A stretch of DNA of 18,427 bases. Origin: Crocinitomicaceae bacterium. Its GTDB lineage: Bacteria; Bacteroidota; Bacteroidia; Flavobacteriales_D; Sanyastnellaceae. The stretch's first letter is position 1. The number at the start of each line of letters is the position of its first letter. Both the position numbers and the translations under genes were made by a program. Below are positions 1-6,829 of this stretch, piece by piece. The notes beneath the pieces were generated by a model. The model was not told the DNA's origin. It did not search any database and saw only the letters and a program-made list of their open reading frames with translations. The stretch covers positions 1 through 18,427 of the forward strand of contig JADLBA010000122.1 in the NCBI GenBank assembly GCA_020848015.1, read 5' to 3'.

Positions 1-645
1 AAACCACTGTACCTGATGTATGATCAGATTTACAGCCTGCTTACTTTTGGCGATACAGAACATTTTGATCCCGTTAGTCTGCGCCCTGAACTTCGGCCTT
101 ATACTATTTTTATTGACGGTATCTCGAAGAGTTTGGCGGCCACAGGTGTGCGCGTAGGATGGGCATTCGGCCCCCGTAAACCCATTGACCGAATGAAGTC
201 AATATTGGGTCATGTAGGCGCGTGGGCACCACGTCCCGAACAGGTCGCTACCGGGAGGTTTCTTGCAAAAACAAACGCAGTATCCGATTATTTACAGTGG
301 ATTCGCAATGAGGTGTCGCAGCGGCTCGATGCATTTTACAATGGATTCATCGCTCTGAACAAAGCCGGCTATCCCATCAATGCAATTGTGCCAAAAGCTG
401 CTATCTATCTTACTGTGCAGATTGATCTCAAGGGTCGCAAGCGCCCGGATGGAACTGTAATAAAAAATACAGAAGAGACAACTGCTTATATTCTCGATGA
501 GGCTCACATTGCACTGGTTCCTTTTTATGCATTCGGGTCTGACCACAACTCTACATGGTATCGGCTTTCAGTGGGTACCACAGCGATGGGCGATGCCGAA
601 AAGGCAATGGAAAGTCTGAAGAAAGCCTTGGATAAACTTTCCTGA
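1..645 (+). CDS. Class I/II PLP-dependent aminotransferase, C-terminal part (5' truncated)
   Basis: The reading frame is open from base 1 and ends at TGA 643-645, so only the last 214 residues are in the window. The ATG at 16 is internal, because the frame continues upstream of it as KPLYL. The fold type I aminotransferase Schiff-base motif is present as DGISKSLAATGVRVGW; the PLP-binding lysine is codon 127-129. Near the C-terminus WYRLSVGT carries the arginine (codon 562-564) expected to bind the substrate alpha-carboxylate. Such enzymes transfer an amino group between an amino acid and a 2-oxo acid in the cytoplasm. Similarity is closest to the aspartate aminotransferase-like branch, but substrate specificity cannot be read from this fragment. 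It lies 48 bp upstream of the guanylyltransferase on the same strand and could be co-transcribed with it. The family call is firm; the exact enzyme is open. Confidence 0.88.
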   Translation, partial: KPLYLMYDQIYSLLTFGDTEHFDPVSLRPELRPYTIFIDGISKSLAATGVRVGWAFGPRKPIDRMKSILGHVGAWAPRPEQVATGRFLAKTNAVSDYLQWIRNEVSQRLDAFYNGFIALNKAGYPINAIVPKAAIYLTVQIDLKGRKRPDGTVIKNTEETTAYILDEAHIALVPFYAFGSDHNSTWYRLSVGTTAMGDAEKAMESLKKALDKLS

Positions 646-693
646 TGATCCATTTCTCATGCACTTCAGACAGAAAAATATTATTGCAAGGTA

Positions 694-1782
694 ATGAGCT
701 CAAAAAACTATTGTGTAATTATGGCCGGCGGTATTGGTTCCCGATTCTGGCCAATGAGCCGCACTGCTTTCCCGAAACAATTCCACGATGTACTTGGAGT
801 AGGTAGAACACTCATACAAATGACTTATGACCGTTTTCTTCCGGTCTGTCCGAAAGAGAATATTCTCGTAGTTACCAATGCGCGGTATAAGAGTCTTGTA
901 CTCGAACAACTGCCCGATCTGAAACCGGAACAAGTATTGTGTGAACCATTCATGCGCAACACCGCTCCATGTGTGGCTTATGCTGCATTCTCAATAGCGG
1001 AGCACGAAACTGATGCCAATATTATTGTTGCCCCAAGCGATCACCTTATTCTGAAAGATAATGAATTCAGAGAAGTGATCAACATTGCCATTCGTCAAGC
1101 CGAGGAAAGTAAAAATCTTGTAACAATCGGTATCAAACCGACACGCCCTGATACCGGCTATGGATACATTCAATGGGCCGACCTAAAAAATGGATTCAGC
1201 GAAAGGATAAAAAAGGTAAAAACATTCACAGAGAAACCCGATATAGAATTAGCAAAAGACTTTCTCGAAAGCGGAGATTTTTACTGGAACTCCGGCATTT
1301 TTATCTGGTCACTGCCGGTTATACTGAATGCATTTGAACGTTACCTTCCTGAAATGTTCAAAGCATTTTCTGAGGGGGCTGGTATCTATGGCACTTCTGA
1401 CGAAGATACATTTGTTCGAAAAGTTTATAGCTCCTGCGAAAATATTTCCATTGACTATGGTATCATGGAAAAAGCTAAAAATGTAAATCTTGTCCTTGGT
1501 GATTTTGGTTGGAGCGACCTCGGAACCTGGGGATCACTTCATACCCATCTTGCACATGATGAGCATCGCAATGGAGTAGTTGGCAAAAATGTATTGCTTT
1601 ATCACTGTGCAGATAATGTTGTAAGCGCCCCCAATGATAAGTTAGTCGTACTACACGGTCTCAATGGTTACATTGTAGTGGATACGGAAAAGGTATTGCT
1701 GGTATGCAAAAAGGATGATGAACAAAAGATCAAGCAATTCGTCAACGATATCCGTATCCAGAAAGGAGAACTCTGGGTATGA
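694..1782 (+). CDS. manC: Mannose-1-phosphate guanylyltransferase (GDP-mannose pyrophosphorylase), short form
   Basis: This cytoplasmic enzyme makes GDP-mannose from GTP and mannose 1-phosphate, feeding mannose, fucose and related sugars into surface glycans. The 362-residue product has the nucleotidyltransferase signature GGIGSRFWP (residues 12-20) followed by FPKQF (26-30). It also has PSDH (114-117), GIKPTRPDTGYGYI (146-159), FTEKP (178-182), YWNSGIF (197-203), DYGIMEK (254-260) and GDFGWSDLGTW (269-279), all in the order typical of the family. It stops after the nucleotidyltransferase and short beta-helix part and lacks the fused phosphomannose isomerase domain of long AlgA/ManC enzymes, so isomerase activity must come from elsewhere. 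The start ATG has a weak AAGG sequence a few bases upstream. It follows the aminotransferase by 48 bp and converges with the next gene, 16 bp away. The symbol is by function; GDP specificity is inferred from family resemblance. Confidence 0.92.
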   Translation: MSSKNYCVIMAGGIGSRFWPMSRTAFPKQFHDVLGVGRTLIQMTYDRFLPVCPKENILVVTNARYKSLVLEQLPDLKPEQVLCEPFMRNTAPCVAYAAFSIAEHETDANIIVAPSDHLILKDNEFREVINIAIRQAEESKNLVTIGIKPTRPDTGYGYIQWADLKNGFSERIKKVKTFTEKPDIELAKDFLESGDFYWNSGIFIWSLPVILNAFERYLPEMFKAFSEGAGIYGTSDEDTFVRKVYSSCENISIDYGIMEKAKNVNLVLGDFGWSDLGTWGSLHTHLAHDEHRNGVVGKNVLLYHCADNVVSAPNDKLVVLHGLNGYIVVDTEKVLLVCKKDDEQKIKQFVNDIRIQKGELWV

Positions 1783-1798
1783 TCTTTAAGGGCGATAC

Positions 1799-2428
1799 CT
1801 ATTTATATCCTACAAGCGCATACCAAAGCAGCAGGCCGGATGCTGCTCCGGCAAACCCCCCGGCCACTGCGCCGGTCACCTTTTTTGACCTTGCCGGAGG
1901 TTCAAAACCCTCTGCATAAGTATCATTGTACTGGTAGTTCAGATCACTCATATATTTTTCTCTGATCTTTATCTTTCCAATAAACTGAGCGCCCAGCCAC
2001 AACACAGGAGGAGCAAACGTTGTTACATATCCATCGCCGCTCAGATAGGCTATCGAACCACACAATACAAAGCCGATTGCAGCGGTAGGCCACCATTTAT
2101 AGTTAGCTCTCGCATCGCGTTCGCCCGCAAGGTAGATTTTCATTTCATCCACAGTGTACACATCGCCGTACAGGGAATCCTGCGCATAGAGAATTTTCTC
2201 CTGAGCACCACCGATCGAATAACTAAACACATCGCTTTTATGTATTTCTCTTCGCTTTATTTTTCCGTTTCTTTTCGCAATCTCAACCTCCATTACGATG
2301 CTTGTATCACTCAGTACACGGCAATCAACAAACTGGCCGTTCATCAATAAAAGCCGGTCTTGACCAAAAATGGGAAATGACAAATTAAAAAGAAAGAAAA
2401 CCGTAATGCATAGAGATAAATAGCGCAT
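1799..2428 (-). CDS. Hypothetical exported membrane protein
   Basis: A 209-residue protein I cannot assign to a named family. Residues 1-22 look like a signal peptide (hydrophobic core, then FGQ). Residues 24-70 (starting DRLLLMNGQFVDC) resemble the short beta-rich segment seen in many Bacteroidota exported proteins that begin with a D-x-hydrophobic-x-NG-x pattern. Hydrophobic stretches at about 114-129, 135-151 and 184-206 are likely membrane helices; the last is rich in Gly and Ala (GAVAGGFAGAASGLLLWYA). It is probably an envelope protein. The gene lies 47 bp downstream of comF on the same strand, but a good -7 box in that gap suggests it also has its own promoter. Its stop codon is 16 bp from the end of the convergent guanylyltransferase gene. 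Confidence 0.7.
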   Translation of the reverse strand: MRYLSLCITVFFLFNLSFPIFGQDRLLLMNGQFVDCRVLSDTSIVMEVEIAKRNGKIKRREIHKSDVFSYSIGGAQEKILYAQDSLYGDVYTVDEMKIYLAGERDARANYKWWPTAAIGFVLCGSIAYLSGDGYVTTFAPPVLWLGAQFIGKIKIREKYMSDLNYQYNDTYAEGFEPPARSKKVTGAVAGGFAGAASGLLLWYALVGYK

Positions 2429-2445
2429 AAATTTCTATTGTTGGT

Positions 2446-2453
2446 CAAATATA
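2446..2453 (-). promoter_or_regulatory. Putative Bacteroidota -7 box (TATATTTG)
   Basis: On the minus strand this reads TATATTTG, an exact match to the Bacteroidota -7 consensus TAnnTTTG. It lies 17 bp before the start codon at 2428, which gives a short leader. No good -33 TTTG is seen at about 19 bp spacing, so this rests on the -7 box alone. Confidence 0.45.
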
Positions 2454-2475
2454 CGTGCGAACTCCTACAACACAC

Positions 2476-3165
2476 TCAATGGACAGGTATTGCCAGTGCC
2501 GCCACAGACAGAATAACACCGGGAATATTTTTAAGAACTTCGGCGCAACCCTCTATTGTAGAGCCGGTAGTGATAACATCATCTATCAGCAACAAGCGCT
2601 TCCCCGCTAACTCTTCCGGACGTTCAACAGCAAAAATATCACTGACATTTTCCCAGCGCTGATAGCGGGATTTTTTGGTCTGTGTAGCAGTATCTGTCCT
2701 TCGGCATAAGTTATCGAGGATAACAATGGAACCAAGTGATTCAGCTATTCCCTGAGCGATGCAGGCACTCTGGTTATATCCTCTTTTTTGAAACTTTTTG
2801 GGGTGAAGGGGTACCGGAATAATCGCATCAAAAGAATTCATACGTACTGAGTCCGACAATTCCAATCCGAAGAGTTTACCGAGATGAACACCCAGCTCAG
2901 GGTTATTCCTGTATTTTAGCTCATGCATCAGCCGGTGAGCCATACCATGCCTGGGCATATACAGGAAAGCAGAGACAGATTCAAGGTGAGCTCTTCCCCA
3001 GAAGATTTTTTCCAGCTTATTTCCCGGAAAATCATGAATACCCGCTCTCGGCAAAGCTATGAGACATTTCAGACAAAGGGTATTTTCATTTTTGTACAAT
3101 GCATAACCACAGCCTGCGCAGTACGAAGGAAAGAAGAGGTATGAAAAATCAGCAAGGTATCCCAT
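2476..3165 (-). CDS. ComF family protein (phosphoribosyltransferase-like, amidophosphoribosyltransferase-related)
   Basis: This 229-residue protein has the full ComF/GntX architecture. An N-terminal zinc-ribbon-like pair CAGC (residues 16-19) and CLKC (31-34) is followed by a type I phosphoribosyltransferase domain with IPVPLHPKKFQKRGYNQS (116-133) and the PRPP-binding loop RLLLIDDVITTGST (190-203). In transformable bacteria ComF proteins take part in DNA uptake; in most other lineages the role is unknown. It is expected to be cytoplasmic. The length is normal for the family and the key residues are intact. The gene is followed on the same strand by the hypothetical exported protein, and upstream it faces the flippase-like gene across 242 bp. 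I withhold the symbol comF because a competence role is not shown here. Confidence 0.9.
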   Translation of the reverse strand: MGYLADFSYLFFPSYCAGCGYALYKNENTLCLKCLIALPRAGIHDFPGNKLEKIFWGRAHLESVSAFLYMPRHGMAHRLMHELKYRNNPELGVHLGKLFGLELSDSVRMNSFDAIIPVPLHPKKFQKRGYNQSACIAQGIAESLGSIVILDNLCRRTDTATQTKKSRYQRWENVSDIFAVERPEELAGKRLLLIDDVITTGSTIEGCAEVLKNIPGVILSVAALAIPVH

Positions 3166-3367
3166 CCTTTTATCCTCCCGAACAGATATCCGAAAGGGAA
3201 AAACAAATGAAATACATTCTTATTTTCCCTTCTGATATTCCTTAACAGCATAATTCAGATAATTCAATATGCGGTGCTTCAATTTCTGAATAAAATCCAC
3301 CTTTCCCATCAACAGGCTAATCAGCACTGAAATATTTATAAGTTACCAAAGCCGTCCTTTTCCCCTT

Positions 3368-3375
3368 TACATTTG
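3368..3375 (+). promoter_or_regulatory. Putative -7 box (TACATTTG) for the flippase-like gene
   Basis: TACATTTG is an exact match to TAnnTTTG and lies 32 bp upstream of the GTG start at 3408. The rest of the divergent gap 3166-3407 is AT-rich and I see no other gene in it. No clear -33 element is visible. Confidence 0.45.
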
Positions 3376-3407
3376 TCAATAAAATCAACCAAAACCAATT
3401 TCTTAAA

Positions 3408-4382
3408 GTGGATAAAAGGCTCGCCGGAATTCTGAAGTACCTGTTGTTTTTATCCATCGGAATACTGCTGCTCTGGTACACCTACAAAGACACTGATTTT
3501 TCAGAAATTGCCGGTTCACTGTCGCGGATTCGATGGGAATGGGCTGTCGCATCGTTTTGTTTAGGATACCTTGCTATCATCATCCGCGGCTTTCGATGGA
3601 ATATATTGTTAGAGCCGCTGGGGTACCGATCCGATAGATGGATGAATGTTCATTCGGTTGCTTTTGGCTATCTGATGAATGATTTTGTGCCGCGCTCAGG
3701 CGAACTTGCCCGCTGCGGCTTGCTGAACCGTGCAGAAAAAATTCCGATTGACAAACTCTTTGGAACCGTCATTCTCGAACGCATCGTTGATGTATTGCTG
3801 CTCGGAGTGGTAGTGATTCTTTCTGCTTTTATTCATGCCGATGCATTTCAGCGGCTCACCAATCAGATAGACGGAGGCAAGGGAAAAATGTTGATTTATA
3901 CCGCCGTTGCAGGTATTGCCTCTTTGATAATCGCTTATTTATTTTTGAAAATATTTCGCAACAACAAATACATACAGCGTGTAATTGAATTTTTGCGAGG
4001 CGTGTTCAACGGCATTCAGTCAATCGTTCTACTGAGACAAAAAACGTTGTTCATTATTTATTCTGTTGGTATCTGGGCAACCTGGTTAGTGATGACACAA
4101 TGCATGATGTATGCTCTGGAAGAGACGCGGGGGATGGGACTTGGTGACACATTATTTTTCGTTCTGGCGGGGAGTCTCGGAATGTTGATTCCGGCTCCCG
4201 GAGGAATCGGTTCGTATCACTATGCCTCCACCAAAGGTTTTGAAGCTTTGGGCTACTCTACACAAACCGGTCTCACCTTTGCTGCTATTTCATGGGCTGC
4301 AAAAACATTGATGGAAATTGTAATGGGGGCAATTGGATTTTTTATTGTGACATCGGTCAAAATGAAAAAAAATAACTTCTAA
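3408..4382 (+). CDS. Flippase-like integral membrane protein (YbhN/AglD, LPG synthase transmembrane-domain family)
   Basis: A 324-residue polytopic membrane protein with about eight hydrophobic segments. The conserved motifs of the PF03706-type region are visible: the RGFRWNILLEPLG segment (residues 61-73), the VAFGYLMNDFVPRSGELAR segment (84-102) and the PAPGGIGSYHY segment near residue 264. It lacks the soluble lysyl-transferase domain of MprF, so it is not a complete lysylphosphatidylglycerol synthase; only the flippase-like membrane part is present. Members of this family are thought to act on lipid-linked substrates, but the substrate here is unknown. The start is GTG at 3408, chosen because no ATG fits and the protein begins with the expected short charged head before helix 1. 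The stop TAA shares its last base with the ATG of rfaE2 (TAATG), which indicates translational coupling and hints at a role in envelope glycan assembly. Confidence 0.85.
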   Translation: MDKRLAGILKYLLFLSIGILLLWYTYKDTDFSEIAGSLSRIRWEWAVASFCLGYLAIIIRGFRWNILLEPLGYRSDRWMNVHSVAFGYLMNDFVPRSGELARCGLLNRAEKIPIDKLFGTVILERIVDVLLLGVVVILSAFIHADAFQRLTNQIDGGKGKMLIYTAVAGIASLIIAYLFLKIFRNNKYIQRVIEFLRGVFNGIQSIVLLRQKTLFIIYSVGIWATWLVMTQCMMYALEETRGMGLGDTLFFVLAGSLGMLIPAPGGIGSYHYASTKGFEALGYSTQTGLTFAAISWAAKTLMEIVMGAIGFFIVTSVKMKKNNF

Positions 4383-4879
4383 TGCCCGGAATTTTTATCA
4401 TAACCTCATTGAATGAAGAAATTTCCCAATGGAGAAAGGCAGGGGATAAAATTGTTTTTACCAACGGTGTATTCGACATTCTCCACATTGGTCATGTAAA
4501 CTACCTCGAAGAGGCAAAAAAGGCAGGCGATCGTCTGATCGTAGGGATCAATTCTGATGCCTCCGTAAAAAGATTAGGCAAAGGTCCCGACCGTCCGGTA
4601 AATCCTGAGCAGGCACGTGCGAGAATCATTGCCTCACTGCGCTGTGTTGATGCTGTAATTATTTTTGATGATAATACTCCGTACGAGTTGATACTCCGCA
4701 TTCAACCGGAGGTGCTTGTAAAAGGAGGCGATTATGATCCATTGGAAACAGACAGTTTTTCCAAAAGATATATTGTCGGTTCTGCTGAAGTAATTGCCCG
4801 CGGAGGTGTGGTATTGGCGATTCCTCTTGTGGAAGGTTTTTCTACAACCGGAATTATCGAACGGCTAAAAAAGAAATAA
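4382..4879 (+). CDS. rfaE2: D-glycero-beta-D-manno-heptose 1-phosphate adenylyltransferase (stand-alone RfaE domain II)
   Basis: This cytoplasmic enzyme converts heptose 1-phosphate and ATP into ADP-heptose, the precursor of the inner-core heptose of LPS. The 165-residue protein shows the cytidylyltransferase-like nucleotide-binding motif HIGH (residues 35-38) within FTNGVFDILHIGHVNYL, then GINSDASVKRLGKGPDRPVN, the KGGDY motif (114-118) and the C-terminal EGFSTTGII (151-159). It corresponds to the C-terminal half of enterobacterial HldE, without the kinase half. Stand-alone domains are common in Bacteroidota, and the kinase must be encoded elsewhere. It overlaps the upstream flippase-like gene by one base and is followed by a probable terminator. 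Related cytidylyltransferases such as TagD-type enzymes share HxGH, but KGGDY and EGFSTTxII support the heptose assignment. Confidence 0.92.
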   Translation: MPGIFIITSLNEEISQWRKAGDKIVFTNGVFDILHIGHVNYLEEAKKAGDRLIVGINSDASVKRLGKGPDRPVNPEQARARIIASLRCVDAVIIFDDNTPYELILRIQPEVLVKGGDYDPLETDSFSKRYIVGSAEVIARGGVVLAIPLVEGFSTTGIIERLKKK

Positions 4880-4904
4880 ATACAGTAAATGACGGTATTT
4901 TTTT
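4878..4904 (+). terminator. Probable terminator after rfaE2
   Basis: An inverted repeat (arms AAATACAGT and ACGGTATTT, one A/G mismatch, 5-nt loop AAATG) is followed directly by more T residues. It begins inside the stop codon of rfaE2 and sits between two convergent genes. The stem is AT-rich and modest, so confidence is moderate. Confidence 0.45.
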
Positions 4905-4920
4905 CCACTGCGATACTCGT

Positions 4921-6615
4921 TTATCCTGCGTTCATCAATTCGATCTTTTTCTTTAAGTCTTCAATTTCCCTCTCGGTAGCTTTAATCTTTTTTTCAATTT
5001 CTTTTCGCATGGCATCGGCACCTTTACCAGTAAAGAAGCCCATATTGTTTTCATATTGTTTTACTTGAGCAAAAAGACGATCGAGTTTTTCGCGAAGATT
5101 CATTTTCTCCCTTCGCACCGCATGATCTCCGGATCCTGTATTGCGAATGGATTCAAGCCTTGAACGAAACGCATTCATTTCGCGTTCTTCACGTTCAGCG
5201 TTCAATTGTCCATATTTTACATCGAGCGCATTATTGAACCGGCTCACGACTTCCTTCGCATGATCTTTTGGGACAAAGCCAATCGCATACCATCGTTCAG
5301 AAAAACTTTTCAGCACTGCGAGATCCTCGCCTTTGTTTCCCGAAAGCGATGCCTGTTCAATTTCAGTAATCAATTCTAACTTCAGACGATAATTTTCTTC
5401 CTGCTGACCGGCAACATCTCCGAAATGTTCTTTTTTCCTGTTAAAAAACACATCACATGCCGAGCGAAAACGCTGCCATAGTTTCTGCTCCTCCTTCGGG
5501 TCTGCGGGACCTGTTTCTTTCCACTGAACCTGCAGTTTTTTTAGCACTTCTGTTGAGACCTTCCAGTCGCTGCTGTCCTGCTGTTCCTTTGCTTTCGCGA
5601 TCAGGGCTTCCTTTTTCTCCTTGTTTTCTTTATATACAGACCGCTTTTGCTCTATGTGCTCTTTTCTCTTTGAAAAAAACAAGTCGCATAATCCTCTGAA
5701 TTCCTGCCACACCTCTTCATTCTCTTTTTTTCGTGCCCATCCAATGGTTCTCCATTCTTCCTGTAGCTTGAGAACATCATCTGTCCAGCGATTCCATGTA
5801 GAGGTATTGGTGATCTCCATTCCGAGAATCTCTTTCATCTTTTCAACCAACACCTTTTTTCTCGAAAGATTTTCTTCACTGTTAGCGTGCAATATATCGT
5901 AATGCGCCTGAATGCGGTTACCTGCCGCTCTCAGAATGCCAAAAAAAGTATCGTTCAGTTCTTTATAAAGCTCTCTCGAAGCCGGGCCTACATTCATCCA
6001 TTCGCGATGAAGCTTTTTTAACATTACTTCGAGGTCGTTGATGTTTTCAACGGAGGCAAGACCTGAAGCTTCGGCGATCAATTCTTCTTTTTTCTTCTGA
6101 TTGATCTTCAGATCGTGTGCCTGAAGTTCTTTATAGATATTGATGTTGTAATAGAACTCATGGTTGAGCTTGTGCCAGCGTTCCTGTAATTCGTGAAATT
6201 TGTCGCCCGGCACATCTCCTGCGGTATCCCATCCTTCCTTAAAAGCTTTGTGCATAGAGAATGCCTTGCCAATATTTTCCTCACCTTTAATCAGTTCTTC
6301 AAATTGCTGAAGTATCCCTGATTTTATCTCAAAGTTTTTCTGGCGCTCCGCCGCGAGAATTTTCCCCTGCTCTTCGATACGGTCTTCATAGGATTTCAGC
6401 AATTCCTGAAAATGATCTTCCCTCACGTGGGGCACATACACAAACTCAGTTCCTTCCGGATGCTCTTCGCTCTTAAAAGCATCTAACTGAATCTGGCGCT
6501 CTTTTGCCGATTCGGCTTTCCAGTCATTGCGCACATCGCGAACCGCTTCCCTGACAGACATAATATCTTCTGCCTTCAACAATTCGCCTAATTTTTCGAT
6601 CAATTGATCCTTCAT
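4921..6615 (-). CDS. DUF349 repeat protein
   Basis: A 564-residue, highly charged, almost wholly helical protein with no signal peptide. I count five DUF349-type repeats, each centred on a tryptophan motif: LQERWHKLNHE, LHREWMNVGPA, LQEEWRTIGWA, LQVQWKETGPADP and FSERWYAIGFVP. Each is followed by an FR/FN..CD/LFF..RKEH-type helix. The C-terminus (about residue 480 onward) is coiled-coil-like and ends in repeated K/E heptads. DUF349 proteins are widespread in Bacteroidota; the molecular role is not established and I assign none. The gene stands alone, convergent with rfaE2 and divergent from the secreted Ig/Gly-rich gene. The ATG at 6615 is preceded by its own -7 box at 6671-6678. Confidence 0.88.
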   Translation of the reverse strand: MKDQLIEKLGELLKAEDIMSVREAVRDVRNDWKAESAKERQIQLDAFKSEEHPEGTEFVYVPHVREDHFQELLKSYEDRIEEQGKILAAERQKNFEIKSGILQQFEELIKGEENIGKAFSMHKAFKEGWDTAGDVPGDKFHELQERWHKLNHEFYYNINIYKELQAHDLKINQKKKEELIAEASGLASVENINDLEVMLKKLHREWMNVGPASRELYKELNDTFFGILRAAGNRIQAHYDILHANSEENLSRKKVLVEKMKEILGMEITNTSTWNRWTDDVLKLQEEWRTIGWARKKENEEVWQEFRGLCDLFFSKRKEHIEQKRSVYKENKEKKEALIAKAKEQQDSSDWKVSTEVLKKLQVQWKETGPADPKEEQKLWQRFRSACDVFFNRKKEHFGDVAGQQEENYRLKLELITEIEQASLSGNKGEDLAVLKSFSERWYAIGFVPKDHAKEVVSRFNNALDVKYGQLNAEREEREMNAFRSRLESIRNTGSGDHAVRREKMNLREKLDRLFAQVKQYENNMGFFTGKGADAMRKEIEKKIKATEREIEDLKKKIELMNAG

Positions 6616-6670
6616 TCAGATAATTCTAAAAATAGTTTTTTCTCTACAGATATTTATCCGGCCTTTCCTG

Positions 6671-6678
6671 CAAAAGTA
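6671..6678 (-). promoter_or_regulatory. Putative -7 box (TACTTTTG) for the DUF349 gene
   Basis: The minus strand reads TACTTTTG, an exact match to TAnnTTTG, about 55 bp before the start codon at 6615. No clear -33 element is seen. Confidence 0.45.
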
Positions 6679-6753
6679 AACATTCTGATTCAATTTCCCC
6701 GTAAACGATTGAAAAGCGATTTCGTTCCGGAGCTCGCCATAATTTTAATTTTT

Positions 6754-6780
6754 CTTCGATAAAAATTTTATTTATCGAAG
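6754..6780. repeat. 27-bp palindrome in a divergent promoter region
   Basis: Ten-base perfect arms CTTCGATAAA and TTTATCGAAG are separated by 7 bases. Allowing one T/G pair, the pairing extends three bases further on each side. It ends 18 bp before the -7 box of the secreted-protein gene. No gene ends here, so it is not an obvious terminator; a regulator-binding site is the simplest reading. Confidence 0.5.
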
Positions 6781-6798
6781 GAATCATCCCGTTACATT

Positions 6799-6806
6799 TA
6801 TATTTG
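6799..6806 (+). promoter_or_regulatory. Putative -7 box (TATATTTG) for the Ig/Gly-rich secreted protein gene
   Basis: TATATTTG matches TAnnTTTG exactly and lies 23 bp before the ATG at 6830. The palindrome 6754-6780 lies just upstream, where it could affect polymerase binding. Confidence 0.5.
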
Positions 6807-6829
6807 TTTTTCACTAACTATAACCAACC

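Noticed and set aside
3069..3251. 60-codon minus-strand frame upstream of comF
   Set aside because: It overlaps the comF N-terminus in another frame and lacks any supporting feature.
5457..5902. Two plus-strand frames within the DUF349 gene
   Set aside because: They are antisense to a clearly coding gene and have no domain features or start signals.
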